A stretch of 5,215 bases of DNA from Acidobacteriota bacterium. Its GTDB lineage: Bacteria; Acidobacteriota; Polarisedimenticolia; Gp22-AA2. Of this stretch, positions 5,105 to 5,215 are shown piece by piece. Below the pieces are notes generated by a model. It was given only the letters and a program-made list of their open reading frames with translations, was not told where the DNA came from and searched no databases. The stretch covers positions 1 through 5,215 of the forward strand of contig JAPUIN010000250.1 of assembly GCA_027297005.1 (NCBI GenBank), read 5' to 3'. The position numbers and the translations under genes are program-made. The stretch's first letter is position 1. Every line of letters starts with the position of its first letter.

Positions 5105-5215
5105 TCAACGCTCGGGCGCCCGCCGCCGTCCACGGAAGTCGAGTCGTATCGGCGAAGCGCCGAAGCCGAAGGTCGCCCGGAGACTGTTTTCCAGCCGCCG
5201 TCGAAAGGAGAAATG
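5105..5215 (-). CDS. der: Ribosome-assembly GTPase Der (EngA), C-terminal end only (partial)
   Basis: Only the last 36 codons and a TGA stop (5105-5107) are inside the window; the gene enters from the right edge. Reading the minus strand from 5215 gives a basic peptide with LENSLRATFGFG followed by PIRLDFRGRRR and a short APER end. This matches the end of the KH-like C-terminal domain of Der, where family members typically finish with an LENxLRxxFxFxGxPIRLxFR pattern (recalled family knowledge, not a search). Der is a double-GTPase protein that acts in the cytoplasm in maturation of the 50S subunit; both G domains would lie outside this window. The stop is 104 nt upstream of the MglA-type GTPase on the same strand. 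The assignment rests on a short match, so it is probable, not certain. Confidence 0.72.
   Translation of the reverse strand, partial: HFSFRRRLENSLRATFGFGASPIRLDFRGRRRAPER

Noticed and set aside
5207..5215. GGAG followed by ATG at the right edge on the plus strand, apparently a start site
   Set aside because: The 2-nt spacing is too short for a working ribosome-binding site, and the same bases encode the Der-like C-terminus on the minus strand.
1..5215. A mobile, defence, CRISPR or biosynthetic system
   Set aside because: No spaced repeats, transposase, integrase, nuclease, toxin or effector motif was found; the genes are housekeeping or envelope types. CPBP proteases can be linked to phage abortive infection or bacteriocin immunity, but no such partner gene is present.

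Overview
The window is compact, GC-rich bacterial chromosome. Every supported gene lies on the minus strand, so it reads from right to left. In transcription order it holds: the last 36 codons of a gene best read as the ribosome-assembly GTPase Der (EngA); a complete MglA-type small Ras-like GTPase with a long low-complexity tail; a CPBP-family intramembrane protease; a secreted protein of unknown function; and a complete type I glutamine synthetase (glnA). I see no rRNA, tRNA, CRISPR array, insertion sequence, integrase or phage gene. This looks like housekeeping chromosome, not a mobile or defence island.

Organism: high GC, a signal peptide on one gene, and an MglA very close to the gliding and polarity GTPases of Myxococcus suggest a free-living Gram-negative lineage such as Acidobacteriota, Myxococcota or a related deltaproteobacterial-type phylum. 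This is inference; no rRNA is present to settle it.

Layout: der (5105-5215, partial) is followed by a 104-nt gap with a candidate promoter and short palindromes, then mglA (3669-5000). The CPBP protease probably starts at 3657, 11 nt past the mglA stop, which suggests translational coupling of the pair. A 40-nt gap leads to the secreted protein (1641-2780), which has a strong Shine-Dalgarno and an extended -10 element overlapping the CPBP stop codon. A 167-nt gap then holds a 7-bp hairpin (possible terminator), a good sigma70-type promoter and the glnA ribosome-binding site. glnA ends at 58; a short GC hairpin follows it.

Functional links: mglA and the CPBP gene look like one transcription and translation unit downstream of der. 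The secreted protein and glnA each appear to have their own promoter, and the two promoters share an almost identical TGCTATAATTC core. glnA looks unrelated in function to the rest. The most unusual element is the MglA tail: about 240 residues of Pro/Ala-rich linker with recurring acidic I-D-L motifs, a 19-residue tandem repeat, a run of ten C residues that could slip, and a short hydrophobic, probably beta-stranded end.
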